Assembly: GCA_003597995.1 (NCBI GenBank)
Contig: QZJY01000025.1
Location: 1-33,306, forward strand
Reading direction: 5' to 3'
From: Dehalococcoidia bacterium
GTDB lineage: Bacteria > Chloroflexota > Dehalococcoidia > Dehalococcoidales > UBA1222
DNA length: 33,306 bases
In this document: one piece after another, positions 8,546-16,515 of the stretch
How positions within the stretch are numbered: position 1 is the stretch's first letter
Layout of the letters: each line of letters opens with the position of its first letter
Position numbers and translations under genes: made by a program
Notes under the pieces: generated by a model
Told to the model about the DNA's origin: nothing
Database searches by the model: none
The model's input: the letters and a program-made list of their open reading frames with translations, nothing else

Positions 8546-8770
8546 TTAACCGGGTTTATCGGGCACAGGGTCGTAACCGCCCTCATGCCAGGGATGGCAG
8601 CGGCTTATGCGGCGCGCTCCCATCCAGACCCCTTCTATAAGCCCGAACCTGGCGATGGCTTCATAGGTGTACTGCGAGCAGGTGGGCAGATAGCGGCAGG
8701 TTGAAGGCATAACCTGTGAAAATGTCCGCTGGTAGAGCCTAATCATCCACAGAGCAATTTTTCTTATCAT
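8546..8770 (-). CDS. yidD: Membrane protein insertion efficiency factor YidD
   Basis: Small protein of 74 residues with the family core [22 protein letters not shown] and the C-terminal [17 protein letters not shown]. The conserved cysteines lie in the TCRYLPTCS and RCHP motifs. It probably acts at the membrane beside YidC. It overlaps the end of rnpA by 32 bases, the usual rnpA-yidD arrangement, so the two are translationally coupled. Confidence 0.95.
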   Translation of the reverse strand: MIRKIALWMIRLYQRTFSQVMPSTCRYLPTCSQYTYEAIARFGLIEGVWMGARRISRCHPWHEGGYDPVPDKPG

Positions 8771-9098
8771 CTCTTGCCAATAAGCCGGCCTGTGCCAGCC
8801 GATTCAAAACATCTGTTTTAAGCGCCTCATACTCAGCCTGTGCCGCCTGAGGTCTGGCGCTAAGTACGGTGTCGGTCCCCGGTTTAAGGTCTAGCTGCCT
8901 CACGATTTCCCTCAACCGGCGCTTCACGCGATTTCGAACCACGGCCTTCCCGAGGCGCTTGCTTACTATAAAACCGTAACGCGCTTGGAGCAGATCGTTC
9001 GGACAGCTTTTAATCACAACCAGCCCGCCACCCCACCTCTTACCCTGCTGCACCCGGGCAAAATCCCCTGGTTTGTTAAGGTACTGTTCCCCTTTCAT
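8739..9098 (-). CDS. rnpA: Ribonuclease P protein component
   Basis: Basic protein of 119 residues that helps the RNase P RNA cut 5' leaders from pre-tRNAs. The signature [26 protein letters not shown] (the RNR motif region) is intact. It lies between rpmH and yidD on the same strand, the standard order. The C-terminus runs into yidD. Confidence 0.96.
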   Translation of the reverse strand: MKGEQYLNKPGDFARVQQGKRWGGGLVVIKSCPNDLLQARYGFIVSKRLGKAVVRNRVKRRLREIVRQLDLKPGTDTVLSARPQAAQAEYEALKTDVLNRLAQAGLLARDDKKNCSVDD

Positions 9099-9167
9099 GC
9101 GTCCATCCGGTTGTAATTTAACCCAAAAGATTCCAGAGCAATTCCGGGGAGAAAAGCGGGTTTGAGC

Positions 9168-9308
9168 TTAAACTACGGTAAGGCGCTGGCGCCCTTTAAG
9201 CCTGCGGGCTTTAAGAACATCCCTCCCGCCGCGGGAATCCATGCGCTTGAGAAAACCATGTTCCCGCTTGCGGGGAATTTTTTTGGGTTGATACGTCCTC
9301 TTTGGCAC
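9168..9308 (-). CDS. rpmH: 50S ribosomal protein L34 (GTG start)
   Basis: This 46-residue gene was found by direct reading. The start is GTG (9306-9308), with CGAGGAG eight bases upstream. The product begins [19 protein letters not shown], continues with [25 protein letters not shown], and ends VV. All L34 hallmarks are present and the length is normal. It lies 69 bases before rnpA on the same strand. Together with rnpA it forms the pair usually found near the chromosome origin; no dnaA is seen in this window. Confidence 0.96.
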   Translation of the reverse strand: MPKRTYQPKKIPRKREHGFLKRMDSRGGRDVLKARRLKGRQRLTVV

Positions 9309-9322
9309 TTTAACTCCTCGAT

Positions 9323-9341
9323 AAAGACCTGCCCGGTCTTT
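9323..9341. other. Hairpin between rpsR and rpmH
   Basis: AAAGACC and GGTCTTT pair across a 5-nt loop, overlapping the rpsR stop and lying just before the rpmH ribosome binding site. There is no T-run on the minus strand. It is therefore more likely an mRNA processing or translational element than a terminator. Confidence 0.4.
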
Positions 9342-9771
9342 ATATTTCTATATCTTTAGCTGATACTTCTGTCTCCACAGAAGGAACTGCCGCCGCGTTT
9401 TCTGCGGCCGGTTTGGCCTCGGCAGTCGTTTTACTCTCGCCGGCGACAGAGTTCAGATTGAGCGGAGGCACCAGCCCCTGCAGATGAATGTGCTCAGGTA
9501 CGAATGGCAGCAGCGCCACGTGGCGCGCCTGCTTGATGGCCAGCGCCAGCGCGTGCTGGTGGCGGTTGCAGGTACCGGTGCGGCGCCTGGGCTCTATCTT
9601 GCCGCGGTCAGAAATAAAGCGACCCAGCATCGCTGTGTCTTTGTAGTCGATGCCCTTGGCCCGGCTGGCGCAGAAAGAACACACTTTGCGCTTCGGGGCA
9701 AATTTACCACCCGTCCACTTGCCCGGGGGGCGCCTTCCCATAGGTCTGGCAGCAGTCTTAGTTTCAACCAC
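9340..9771 (-). CDS. rpsR: 30S ribosomal protein S18 with C-terminal extension
   Basis: The S18 core (about residues 25-100) includes [36 protein letters not shown] and [11 protein letters not shown]. It has the Cys ligands of zinc-binding S18 forms (CSFC, then C near position 87 with His). The protein is 143 residues long against about 75-95 for most S18. The excess is an Ala/Glu/Thr-rich, probably disordered tail of about 40 residues. The start is GTG with AGGAGAT upstream. It is third in the conserved rpsF-ssb-rpsR operon. Confidence 0.95.
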   Translation of the reverse strand: MVETKTAARPMGRRPPGKWTGGKFAPKRKVCSFCASRAKGIDYKDTAMLGRFISDRGKIEPRRRTGTCNRHQHALALAIKQARHVALLPFVPEHIHLQGLVPPLNLNSVAGESKTTAEAKPAAENAAAVPSVETEVSAKDIEI

Positions 9772-9817
9772 GATAAATGTATCTCCTAACTATTATAATC
9801 TGTAACGAGGTCACCGT

Positions 9818-10231
9818 TTAACTGAAAGGCAGGTCCCCCGCTTCATTATCCTCGACTTCGGTTTCTTCCGTTTTCTCTTCCGGGGCCGCGCTCGCCGCTC
9901 CTGCCCTGTCCAGGAATGTCACCCGGCTGGCGATGACCTCGGTGCGAAAATGCTTCTGCCCGTCCGTGCCGTCCCAGCTGCGGTTGCGCAATCTGCCCTC
10001 GACATACACCAGTTTGCCCTTATTGAGAAACTGGTTGCACTGTTCCGCCAGCTTGTTCCAGGCCACAACAGTAAACCAGTCTGTTTCCTGCTTTTTTTCA
10101 CCTTCGGGAGTGCTGAAGACGCGATTGGTAGCGATGCGGAAGGAAGTCACTGGATTGCCGCTGGGCGTGAACCGCATCTCCGGGTCGTTCCCCACATTGC
10201 CAATAAGCATCACCTTATTCAAGCTTACCAT
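9818..10231 (-). CDS. ssb: Single-stranded DNA-binding protein
   Basis: OB-fold SSB of 137 residues that begins MVSLNKVMLIGNVGNDPEMRF. The WFTVVAWNKLAEQ and LVYVEGRLRNRSW strands are typical. It ends in an acidic tail with the partner-binding tip DLPFS, close to the usual DDDIPF. AGGAGG lies eight bases before ATG. It sits between rpsF and rpsR as in most bacteria. Confidence 0.97.
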   Translation of the reverse strand: MVSLNKVMLIGNVGNDPEMRFTPSGNPVTSFRIATNRVFSTPEGEKKQETDWFTVVAWNKLAEQCNQFLNKGKLVYVEGRLRNRSWDGTDGQKHFRTEVIASRVTFLDRAGAASAAPEEKTEETEVEDNEAGDLPFS

Positions 10232-10248
10232 CGGCCAGGCCTCCTGCT

Positions 10249-10593
10249 TTACTCCACATTCTTTAACAGATAGCGGATAATTTCCTCGGAGATATTTAGC
10301 CTGTTCTCGAGCTCAGGGCTGGATTCGCTCTTCAGCTTGAAATGGAGCAGCACGTAATACCCCTCGCTGAAATGCTTGATAGGGTAGGCCAATTTGCGCT
10401 TACCCAGCGCTTTGGCCTCGGCCACATTACCACCCATCCCCGTGATGAACTGGCTGACGCCCGCCGTTGTCGTATTCAGCTTTTCTTCAGTCCACTCGGG
10501 GTTGATGACCAGCATGAGTTCATAATTCCGCTGACCATCGGCGCTGCTGGCGGCGCCGGCAGGCTTGGCTACTTTAGTTGTTTTTGTTACCAC
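10249..10593 (-). CDS. rpsF: 30S ribosomal protein S6
   Basis: The S6 fold begins at NYELMLVINPEWTEEKL (about residue 23) and includes LGKRKLAYPIKHFSEGYYVLLHFK. The 114-residue product has about 20 extra N-terminal residues rich in Ala, Lys and Thr. The start is GTG with AGGGAG five bases upstream. It is the first gene of the minus-strand run and lies 17 bases before ssb. Confidence 0.96.
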   Translation of the reverse strand: MVTKTTKVAKPAGAASSADGQRNYELMLVINPEWTEEKLNTTTAGVSQFITGMGGNVAEAKALGKRKLAYPIKHFSEGYYVLLHFKLKSESSPELENRLNISEEIIRYLLKNVE

Positions 10594-10625
10594 GAATTCT
10601 CCCTAAAGCAAACGAAATTTTGATT

Positions 10626-10653
10626 ATTATACCATAACGAGAGTAAAGAGCAA
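10626..10653 (-). promoter_or_regulatory. Promoter of the rpsF-ssb-rpsR operon
   Basis: On the minus strand TTGCTC (10648-10653) and TATAAT (10626-10631) are separated by 16 bp. The transcript would start about 25 bases before the rpsF GTG. Confidence 0.7.
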
Positions 10654-10657
10654 ATTG

Positions 10658-10687
10658 TTGACACGTGAGCCGCTGCTTTGCTAGACT
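10658..10687 (+). promoter_or_regulatory. Promoter of tRNA-Asp
   Basis: TTGACA (10658-10663) and TAGACT (10682-10687) are separated by 18 bp, 14 bases ahead of the tRNA. Its -35 lies only four bases from the -35 of the divergent rpsF promoter, so the two promoters are back to back. Confidence 0.75.
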
Positions 10688-10701
10688 TAAATGCTTTGAG
10701 T

Positions 10702-10778
10702 GGCCCCGTGGTGTAGCGGTCTAACATGCCACCCTGTCACGGTGGAGATCACGGGTTCGAATCCCGTCGGGGTCGCCA
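10702..10778 (+). tRNA. tRNA-Asp(GTC)
   Basis: Acceptor GGCCCCG (10702-10708) pairs with CGGGGTC (10768-10774), discriminator G10775 and encoded CCA at 10776-10778. Anticodon stem CCACC/GGTGG encloses the loop CTGTCAC, giving GTC at 10736-10738. The T-loop GGTTCGAATCC is standard. Confidence 0.96.
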
Positions 10779-10878
10779 GTAAAACCCTCTTTAATCCATT
10801 AAAGATTATACTTTTTACGCATTCCCGACGGTTACTTGCACCTCAGATGTTACTAAGTAATTCGTTGGGGAATCCTGG

Positions 10879-11616
10879 TCAGGAGAAACGTTCCTCTTTC
10901 CAGGGGCCGCCGTGATTGTTATACCTCCGCGTTTCCCAGAATCCCGGTTGGTCGACAGCACTGAATTCAATGCCGGTGACCCATTTGGCGCTCTTCCAGA
11001 AATATAGCCGCGGGACTACAAGGCGCACCGGCCAGCCGTGTTCGGGGATGAGCGGGGTGCCGTCGTGTTTGACGGTGAATAGCACGTCCGGCTGTAAAAA
11101 ATCTGAGAGAGTCAGGTTGGTGGTGAAACCGCCGTAGGCATGCACAATAACGAATTTAGCGTCCGTCTTGAGCTTCACCAGATTAGTTACCGTCTGAGCG
11201 CCAAATCCCTCCCACAGGTTATTGAGCCGTGTCCATCTCGTCACGCAGTGGATATCAGAAAAAACCTTCTCCGAAAGAAGCGCCGTAAATTCGCCGTAGC
11301 TCAGGATTACCTCTTTCTCAACCTCTCCTGAAATGGTGAATATCCAGTCATCTAGGTTGATGGTGGGAACCCCGCTAGCCTGGAGCTGTGGCCATGCGCT
11401 GGTCTCTGTTTGGCCGGGTGGTATGCGGTTGGCTCGGAGCGTATCCGGACTATATATGATGCCGGGAAGCTGTGTGACGCTGGTCGGTGGAGACGACGTT
11501 CTGCCGGGAACTCCAAAACATCCCTCAAGGAGGCCAGGAGAGCCTGCCGCGGCTGCGGCAAGCAAAACACCGGTTCCCCGTAAGAATTCTCTGCGCGATA
11601 CTCTCTTTTGAGGCAT
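10879..11616 (-). CDS. Tat-exported molybdopterin-dependent oxidoreductase (SUOX/MsrP fold)
   Basis: The 245-residue protein starts with a twin-arginine signal (SRREFLRG, RR at 8-9). A hydrophobic stretch and a lipobox-like LLEGC (C33) follow, so it may be a Tat-dependent lipoprotein. The catalytic domain has the oxidoreductase molybdopterin-binding fold: WIFTISGEVEK, DIHCVTRWTR with C124 as the likely Mo ligand, then HGWPVRLVVPRLYFWKSAKWV. The ATG at 11616 is preferred over one 10 codons upstream because it has GCAGGAA before it and gives a normal Tat leader. No heme-b partner like MsrQ lies next to it, and the dimerisation domain of true sulfite oxidases is absent. The substrate is unknown. 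Confidence 0.83.
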   Translation of the reverse strand: MPQKRVSRREFLRGTGVLLAAAAAGSPGLLEGCFGVPGRTSSPPTSVTQLPGIIYSPDTLRANRIPPGQTETSAWPQLQASGVPTINLDDWIFTISGEVEKEVILSYGEFTALLSEKVFSDIHCVTRWTRLNNLWEGFGAQTVTNLVKLKTDAKFVIVHAYGGFTTNLTLSDFLQPDVLFTVKHDGTPLIPEHGWPVRLVVPRLYFWKSAKWVTGIEFSAVDQPGFWETRRYNNHGGPWKEERFS

Positions 11617-11813
11617 ACATTGATTCCTGCGGATTCCAAAGACCATCCTGATATCACAACCGCATAAATGATACGGGACAACCCATCAAATAATCATAAA
11701 ATTACTGCTTGAATAGTTAAATAATTGTTACTTCGGCGTTATCGGGTTCCACGGGTTTCGAGTTATTCGTCTCCGGTATGCTATCATTATTTTATTAGTT
11801 TCAGGAGGTTATT

Positions 11814-12479
11814 ATGGATGTAATCGAAGCTATTAACAGCCGCTTTAGCGCCCGGGCGTTCAAGCCCAAGGCCGCCCCGCGGGAAACTATAAATAAAATT
11901 TTCGAGGCTGCCGCCAGGACGCCTTCCTGGGCTAATAGCCAGCCGTGGGAGGTTTTCCTGGCCGGCGGAGAGGTGCTGGAAAAACTACGCAACATCAACC
12001 TCGAGCGCTTCCGCTCCGGCACTCCCCGCTCCCTGGAGATGCCTGGCCCCCAGAAATGGCCGGAACAGATACAGGTCCGCATCGACCAGAACATGGATAA
12101 ACGTCTCCAGAGCGTGGGTGTCGAACGAGAGGACAAGGCAGGCCGCCAGAAACTGCTTGAGTATAACTACCGCTTTTTCGATGCCCCGGTAGTGGCGTTT
12201 CTATGCATGGAGCGCACCCTTAGCACCTGGTCGGTCTTCGATATGGGGGCCTTTTCGTTAAGCATAATGCTGGCGGCGCGGCGGCACGGCGTCGATTCGA
12301 TACCCGCCGTCTGGATGACTTCCTACCCCGACCTCATCCGCGAGGCACTTGCGATACCCTCCGACCTGATGATTCTTTTCGCCATTGCGCTGGGCTATCA
12401 GGACGAAAAAAATCCCATCAACCGCTTCCGCAGCGCCAGGCGTCCAGTTGATGAAATCGTGCGCTTTAAAGGATTATAA
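11814..12479 (+). CDS. Nitroreductase-family flavoprotein
   Basis: FMN-dependent, NAD(P)H-type oxidoreductase fold of 221 residues. It opens with DVIEAINSRFSARAFKPKAAPRE (the RxSxRxF motif that binds the FMN phosphate) and AARTPSWANSQPWEVF. The C-terminal half has DMGAFSLSIMLAARRHGVDSIPAVWM and ends FRSARRPVDEIVRFKG, both standard. AGGAGG lies seven bases before ATG. It shares an overlap with the downstream membrane protein gene. Its substrate cannot be told from sequence. Confidence 0.9.
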   Translation: MDVIEAINSRFSARAFKPKAAPRETINKIFEAAARTPSWANSQPWEVFLAGGEVLEKLRNINLERFRSGTPRSLEMPGPQKWPEQIQVRIDQNMDKRLQSVGVEREDKAGRQKLLEYNYRFFDAPVVAFLCMERTLSTWSVFDMGAFSLSIMLAARRHGVDSIPAVWMTSYPDLIREALAIPSDLMILFAIALGYQDEKNPINRFRSARRPVDEIVRFKGL

Positions 12480-13422
12480 ATGGATTGCCTTTAAAAAGTA
12501 CATAGTGTCCGCAGCAAGAGATAGTCAATTGCGATATCGAAGTATTATCCTCTGGGGATTGTTCATCGGCATTATTCTCCTGGGTGCCGTTTATGTCATT
12601 CAGAGTATTACAGGAAACTCAAATACATCTGTTCTCAATTTCAGCGGGCTTTCGATTGTCGGGAAAATTATCCTCGGCCTGGCGACACTACTCCTTATCC
12701 TGCACTCGGTATGGACTCTCGGCGTCTTCGGGGGCACGAGTCTCGTTGCTCTGGGATTTACGGCGGGGCTGGTTTCCGAGATCGTGGGAGTCAACTACGC
12801 CGAAATCTTCGGCGGTCATTATTTTTATAACATCGCCATTCATCCGAGAATACTCGATGTGCCCTTGTTGATACCTCTAATATGGGCCGGTTTCATATAT
12901 GCCGGATACAGCATCGTCTCTTCCTTTTCCATCTGGCTCAACAGAGGTGGATTTGGCACAACTCAGCGTAGGATGACGCATAAGGTGCCGTTTGCTGCGC
13001 TCGGCGCGCTTATAGTCATGGCTATCGACCTTATTATGGAACCATTACAAGTCGCTGCAGGCAACTGGAGATGGCTGGAAGGCGGGCGTTACTTCGGCAT
13101 CCCGGCGGGGAATTTTAGCGGATGGTTCCTGGTGGCCTTTATTTCAACACTAATATTCGTAATTTTACAGGAGCACCTGCCACGGCACCGCGGGGATACC
13201 GATGAGCATGTGCTCCTGATTCCGGTGATTGGATACGGGTTGCTGTGCGTCATTTTCATACTCTGGGCTTTCAATATAGGCATGTCTTCACTGGCCTTTG
13301 TTGGATTTATCACTATGTCACCGACCGTGGCCGTCAACCTTGCCTTGTTCCTGCGCTGGAGAACACTTGCCCGGCGAACCGAGGCTCAACCGGTCATGCC
13401 AAACCGATGTGTTATAATCTAA
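12451..13422 (+). CDS. Carotenoid biosynthesis protein, CruF/DUF422-like membrane protein
   Basis: Predicted integral membrane protein with about seven to eight hydrophobic helices. Motifs resemble the CruF/DUF422 family (bisanhydrobacterioruberin or gamma-carotene 1',2'-hydratases): GLVSEIVGVNYAEIFGGHYFYN, VPLLIPLIWAGFIYAGY, and DLIMEPLQVAAGNW followed by GGRYFGIPAGNFSGW. The start is uncertain. ATG 12451 overlaps the nitroreductase by 29 bases, while GTG 12505 would begin just before the first helix. Neither has a strong ribosome binding site. No other carotenoid gene (crtB, crtI) is seen in the window, so the substrate is open. Confidence 0.72.
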   Translation: MKSCALKDYKWIAFKKYIVSAARDSQLRYRSIILWGLFIGIILLGAVYVIQSITGNSNTSVLNFSGLSIVGKIILGLATLLLILHSVWTLGVFGGTSLVALGFTAGLVSEIVGVNYAEIFGGHYFYNIAIHPRILDVPLLIPLIWAGFIYAGYSIVSSFSIWLNRGGFGTTQRRMTHKVPFAALGALIVMAIDLIMEPLQVAAGNWRWLEGGRYFGIPAGNFSGWFLVAFISTLIFVILQEHLPRHRGDTDEHVLLIPVIGYGLLCVIFILWAFNIGMSSLAFVGFITMSPTVAVNLALFLRWRTLARRTEAQPVMPNRCVII

Positions 13423-13458
13423 CCGCGCCTTAATAAACCGTTATAAAAGGAGAAAGTT

Positions 13459-13668
13459 ATGTGGCATTGGGGTCCTTTCGACTGGTTCTTCGGCAGCGTC
13501 TTCGGCATCATAGGGTTTGTGTTTACTCTCGCCATATTTTTTCTGCCGACCATCATCGCGGTGGCACGCCACCATCGCAATGCCTTGGCCATCTTTCTGG
13601 TTAACTTTTTGATCGGATGGACCGGTATCGGCTGGATAGTGGCTCTTGTCTGGTCTGTTACCAAATAA
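13459..13668 (+). CDS. Small superinfection-immunity-like membrane protein
   Basis: Protein of 69 residues with two hydrophobic helices. It carries the Imm_superinfect (T4 Imm-like) motif: FFLPTIIAVARHHRNALAIFLVNFLIGWTGIGWIVALVWS. AAAGGAG lies seven bases before ATG. In phage T4 the relative blocks DNA entry of related phages, but the domain is common in bacterial genomes with no phage nearby and its cellular role is not settled. The last two codons and the stop lie inside the left copy of a dispersed 100-nt repeat. Confidence 0.82.
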   Translation: MWHWGPFDWFFGSVFGIIGFVFTLAIFFLPTIIAVARHHRNALAIFLVNFLIGWTGIGWIVALVWSVTK

Positions 13669-13760
13669 ACTTCCCACGACCTTACGGTCGGGGTATTAAC
13701 AGATATGAACTTCGTTCGGTCCGCTTCGCGGCGAACTACATCCCTCGACCACAATGGTCG
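13661..13760. repeat. Dispersed 100-nt multi-hairpin repeat, copy 1
   Basis: The segment matches 33207-33306 at 99 of 100 positions; the only difference is T13706 against C33252. It holds short hairpins in series: CGACC-ttac-GGTCG, GAAC-ttc-GTTC, CCGC-ttc-GCGG, and CGACCA-caa-TGGTCG. The first and last hairpins are each followed by GGGGTATT in this copy. The left boundary falls within the end of the preceding gene (CCAAATAA). It is intergenic and without a convincing reading frame. Confidence 0.9.
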
Positions 13761-13789
13761 GGGTATTCGGGAAAAGGTGAGTATAAAGG

Positions 13790-13825
13790 AGTGGCTGCCT
13801 CCTTTCCAGGAGGCAGCCACTTTTT
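13790..13825. terminator. Strong bidirectional terminator ending the mvhD-glt operon
   Basis: A perfect 14-bp stem (13790-13803 with 13808-13821) has a 4-nt loop and is followed by TTTTT on the plus strand. On the minus strand the stem is followed by TTTATAC. It separates the plus-strand 13459 gene from the minus-strand operon that ends at 13847. Confidence 0.88.
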
Positions 13826-13846
13826 CCATCTCGATAACCACTCAGT

Positions 13847-16507
13847 CTAATCTGCCAGGCTTATTATTTTCTCCTTGACAGTGGATGTTTTGCTGCCTGC
13901 CAGGACAGTCGACTTCAACGGCTGAACCTTGCGATAGACCTCACTGTACAGCTTGCGTTCTCCCTTTACGGTGAGCAGGTCGTTCTCAACCGAGATACCG
14001 AAGAGTTTTTCGTTCTCCGCGAGGTATGGCAGTATCAGCTCCCAGTCAGCCTGAGAGGGCGTGGCGATTTCCCCGCCGTTGAGCTGCTCGTCAACCACTT
14101 TGCCGTGCGGGTCGCGCACGTAAATGGCACCGCCTGAAGCCAGCGAAAAAAGGTTGGAGCCGGGGTAAGGTGAATTCAACTCCTTGACCTGCCCGCTTTT
14201 TTCGTCGAATTCCATCCCGTTGAGGATGACAAATCCTCCACCCTTGAGCGGGTCACCCGCCATGAAAGATTCCGCCAGGAAGTCTAGGCATGTGCCGTTG
14301 ATAACCACCCTTGGGCGGCCCACGGCGTTGATGAGGGGGCGTCCGGCGGCATTGCCCATGATATACACCTCGCCGCCTTTGGCGCCGTACATAAAGGTCT
14401 GCCCGACGTCTCCGTATACCACCAGTTTGCCGCGCTTCATTATCTGACCGAGCTGGTCCTGAGCGTTGCCGTGGACTCTTATCTCCATCCCATCTATGCC
14501 CGAAGCCAGATAATCGCCAGAACTGTCATATACGTCTATGCGCACACCGTCGGTTTCCTTACCCAGCCCGCAGCCGGTGAAACGCTGGCCGCGGTAGCCG
14601 TAACAGATGAAGCTGCGCCATCCCTGCTGGAAAGCCGCGACTATATAGCGCGCGTCGCAGTCCTCACCTTCCGGCGGGAAATCCCGCGCGTCAATTACCA
14701 GCACCTTCTCGTTCCCAATAGGCGCTCCGAGCGTGCCGCGGCCGGCAAAGTTCAAACGGCGGTATTTCCCAACGGAATCCGTGTTGAAGCCGGGAACGGC
14801 GTCGAGCAAACGGTGCAGGGCATCTCGTATTATCTGCAACACCGAGCTGCGCTTTTTATCGCCGGTGGTGTATCTGCGGTCGTTCAAAGAGGTGAGGATA
14901 TCGATAGCCGCCGCTCTGGCTTTATCACTTTCCTGCCCCACTGTTACAAGTTCACTGCTTAGAAAAATGAGCGAGGCGTAGTTCCATTTATTCATGTTTC
15001 GCACAAAATAACTTAGGAGCTCGCTGTTGTCCGCCGCTGCCAGTGCGCTCCTTACAGCCTGGGATATGGCCTGGCGACTCACCGGAGCATCATAGTCAGA
15101 CGGAGCTTTAAAAGCTCTCTGGCCGGGTGGAACAGTGACACTCTCGCCAAACTTATTGGCGCAGGAGAGAATCTTACTGCCATCTCCTCTCCCCGAGTCG
15201 CGGACGGTGAACACGAAAGCCCCGCCGTCGGTGGCGCTGCCGCCGCGGGCGTTCCAATACTTGTCGGCGATTGGCCTGAAACGGTGATCCTCCCGCGAGA
15301 GGCTCTCCAGCGCGGCATCGATAGACTGCTTTTCCGAGCAGATGAAACCTATCTGCACTTCGCCCTCCTGGAGAGCGAATACCTGCGGCCTCAGCATGGA
15401 GGTGTCGGTAATGCCGATAAGCTGATGGTAATGTTTGTACGGGTTGTTACGGGCGATGATGAAGAACCACGGTCCGTCCGGCGAGGCCGGCAAGTGAGTA
15501 GATTGTATGTGTTTATAGATATGCTGTTTCTCAGGCAGCAACTGGTCGAAATCGTACTCAGATGTAGGAGCCATGGCTTCGATTATATACTCCAGCGGAT
15601 AGCCGAAAACGCGGTTCCACAGGTCGAAGAGTTGCACCGAGACTTCGGTATCGGTAAGGAACTGCTGGCGAATGTTGAACTGTTTCAAATATTCGGTTAT
15701 GGCATAGTAGTTGGCAAAGTCGCCGTTATGCACTAGCGCCTCGTCCATGCCGATAAACGGATGCGCACCGCCCGGGTGCCACACGCGTCCTTTGGTAGGA
15801 TAACGCTGGTGAGCTATCCAGCCGTACGCCTTGAAATCCTCCAGCCTGTAGTACTGCGCCACCTGTTCGGCATAGCCCACGATTTTAAGTATCATAATAT
15901 CGCGTCCGTGAGACAGTACGAAGGCACGTTTTTCAACCAGAGACGAGTAGTATTTCTGATTAAGACGGAAGGAGTTCTGCGAGATGAACTCGTCTTCGGC
16001 ATTGCGCACGTCCATATCGGACAGCTTGTTCTCAGCTACAAAACGCTTCAAGACGTCGGGTTTAACACGCACGAAATAACGCATGACGTCCGGCGGCCGT
16101 ACCTCCAGGCCTTTTACCTCACGGTAATCCGCCATGTGAGGCACCTCGGAGGCTTTATGCACATCGAGGAATGGAGTTATAAACTCGGTTTCTATCTCGG
16201 AGCGAGCAGAGGCATCGAGAAGCGCCACTTGCAGCAGATAATGGCTATCCAGCACCTCCTGTGATACTCCCAGGTCGGCAGCGGAAAGGCCCACCGCCGC
16301 GATGCCGCCGCCTTTGCCGTTGCCGCGGTTATGCATCTGCACCGAGGGCTCCATGATATGCCGGCCGCTCACCGGGACCGAGGCGATAAATCCGGTGACA
16401 CCGCAACCGCCTTCTTCCGCCGCTTTCCTCTCACCGGAATCGACATACGGTAACGCGCCCCGCGAGGCGAGAACTCTATCTATTATGGAATCATTGTCTT
16501 GAGCCAT
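13847..16507 (-). CDS. Fused class-II glutamine amidotransferase / GXGXG glutamate synthase domain protein
   Basis: An 886-residue protein made of two parts that archaeal-type glutamate synthases keep on separate genes (GltB1 and GltB3). The N-terminal part is an Ntn-type glutaminase. It has the catalytic Cys in GGCGVTGF (C35, so a 34-residue propeptide is expected to be cut off), then AHQRYPTKGR, HNGDFANYYA (260-269) and TDTEV (285-289). A linker of about 150 residues follows. The C-terminal part, from about residue 590, is the GXGXG beta-helix (GRGTLGAPIGN, MKRGKLVVYGDVGQTFMYGAKGG). It would release ammonia from glutamine and pass it to an FMN partner, presumably the product of the gene 8 bases upstream. 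It is last in the mvhD-metVF-glt operon. Confidence 0.87.
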   Translation of the reverse strand: MAQDNDSIIDRVLASRGALPYVDSGERKAAEEGGCGVTGFIASVPVSGRHIMEPSVQMHNRGNGKGGGIAAVGLSAADLGVSQEVLDSHYLLQVALLDASARSEIETEFITPFLDVHKASEVPHMADYREVKGLEVRPPDVMRYFVRVKPDVLKRFVAENKLSDMDVRNAEDEFISQNSFRLNQKYYSSLVEKRAFVLSHGRDIMILKIVGYAEQVAQYYRLEDFKAYGWIAHQRYPTKGRVWHPGGAHPFIGMDEALVHNGDFANYYAITEYLKQFNIRQQFLTDTEVSVQLFDLWNRVFGYPLEYIIEAMAPTSEYDFDQLLPEKQHIYKHIQSTHLPASPDGPWFFIIARNNPYKHYHQLIGITDTSMLRPQVFALQEGEVQIGFICSEKQSIDAALESLSREDHRFRPIADKYWNARGGSATDGGAFVFTVRDSGRGDGSKILSCANKFGESVTVPPGQRAFKAPSDYDAPVSRQAISQAVRSALAAADNSELLSYFVRNMNKWNYASLIFLSSELVTVGQESDKARAAAIDILTSLNDRRYTTGDKKRSSVLQIIRDALHRLLDAVPGFNTDSVGKYRRLNFAGRGTLGAPIGNEKVLVIDARDFPPEGEDCDARYIVAAFQQGWRSFICYGYRGQRFTGCGLGKETDGVRIDVYDSSGDYLASGIDGMEIRVHGNAQDQLGQIMKRGKLVVYGDVGQTFMYGAKGGEVYIMGNAAGRPLINAVGRPRVVINGTCLDFLAESFMAGDPLKGGGFVILNGMEFDEKSGQVKELNSPYPGSNLFSLASGGAIYVRDPHGKVVDEQLNGGEIATPSQADWELILPYLAENEKLFGISVENDLLTVKGERKLYSEVYRKVQPLKSTVLAGSKTSTVKEKIISLAD

Positions 16508-16515
16508 GGCTTTTC

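Noticed and set aside
10702-11700. tRNA-Asp as an integration site
   Set aside because: No second copy of the tRNA 3' end and no integrase in the following block.
13459-13668. Prophage or phage-defence island around the superinfection-immunity-like gene
   Set aside because: No integrase, capsid, tail, lysis or known defence gene lies near it, and the domain is common in ordinary bacterial genomes.
13677-13768. Possible CRISPR array in the hairpin repeat
   Set aside because: Only two short similar words with unequal spacing and hairpins; no regular repeat-spacer pattern and no cas genes.
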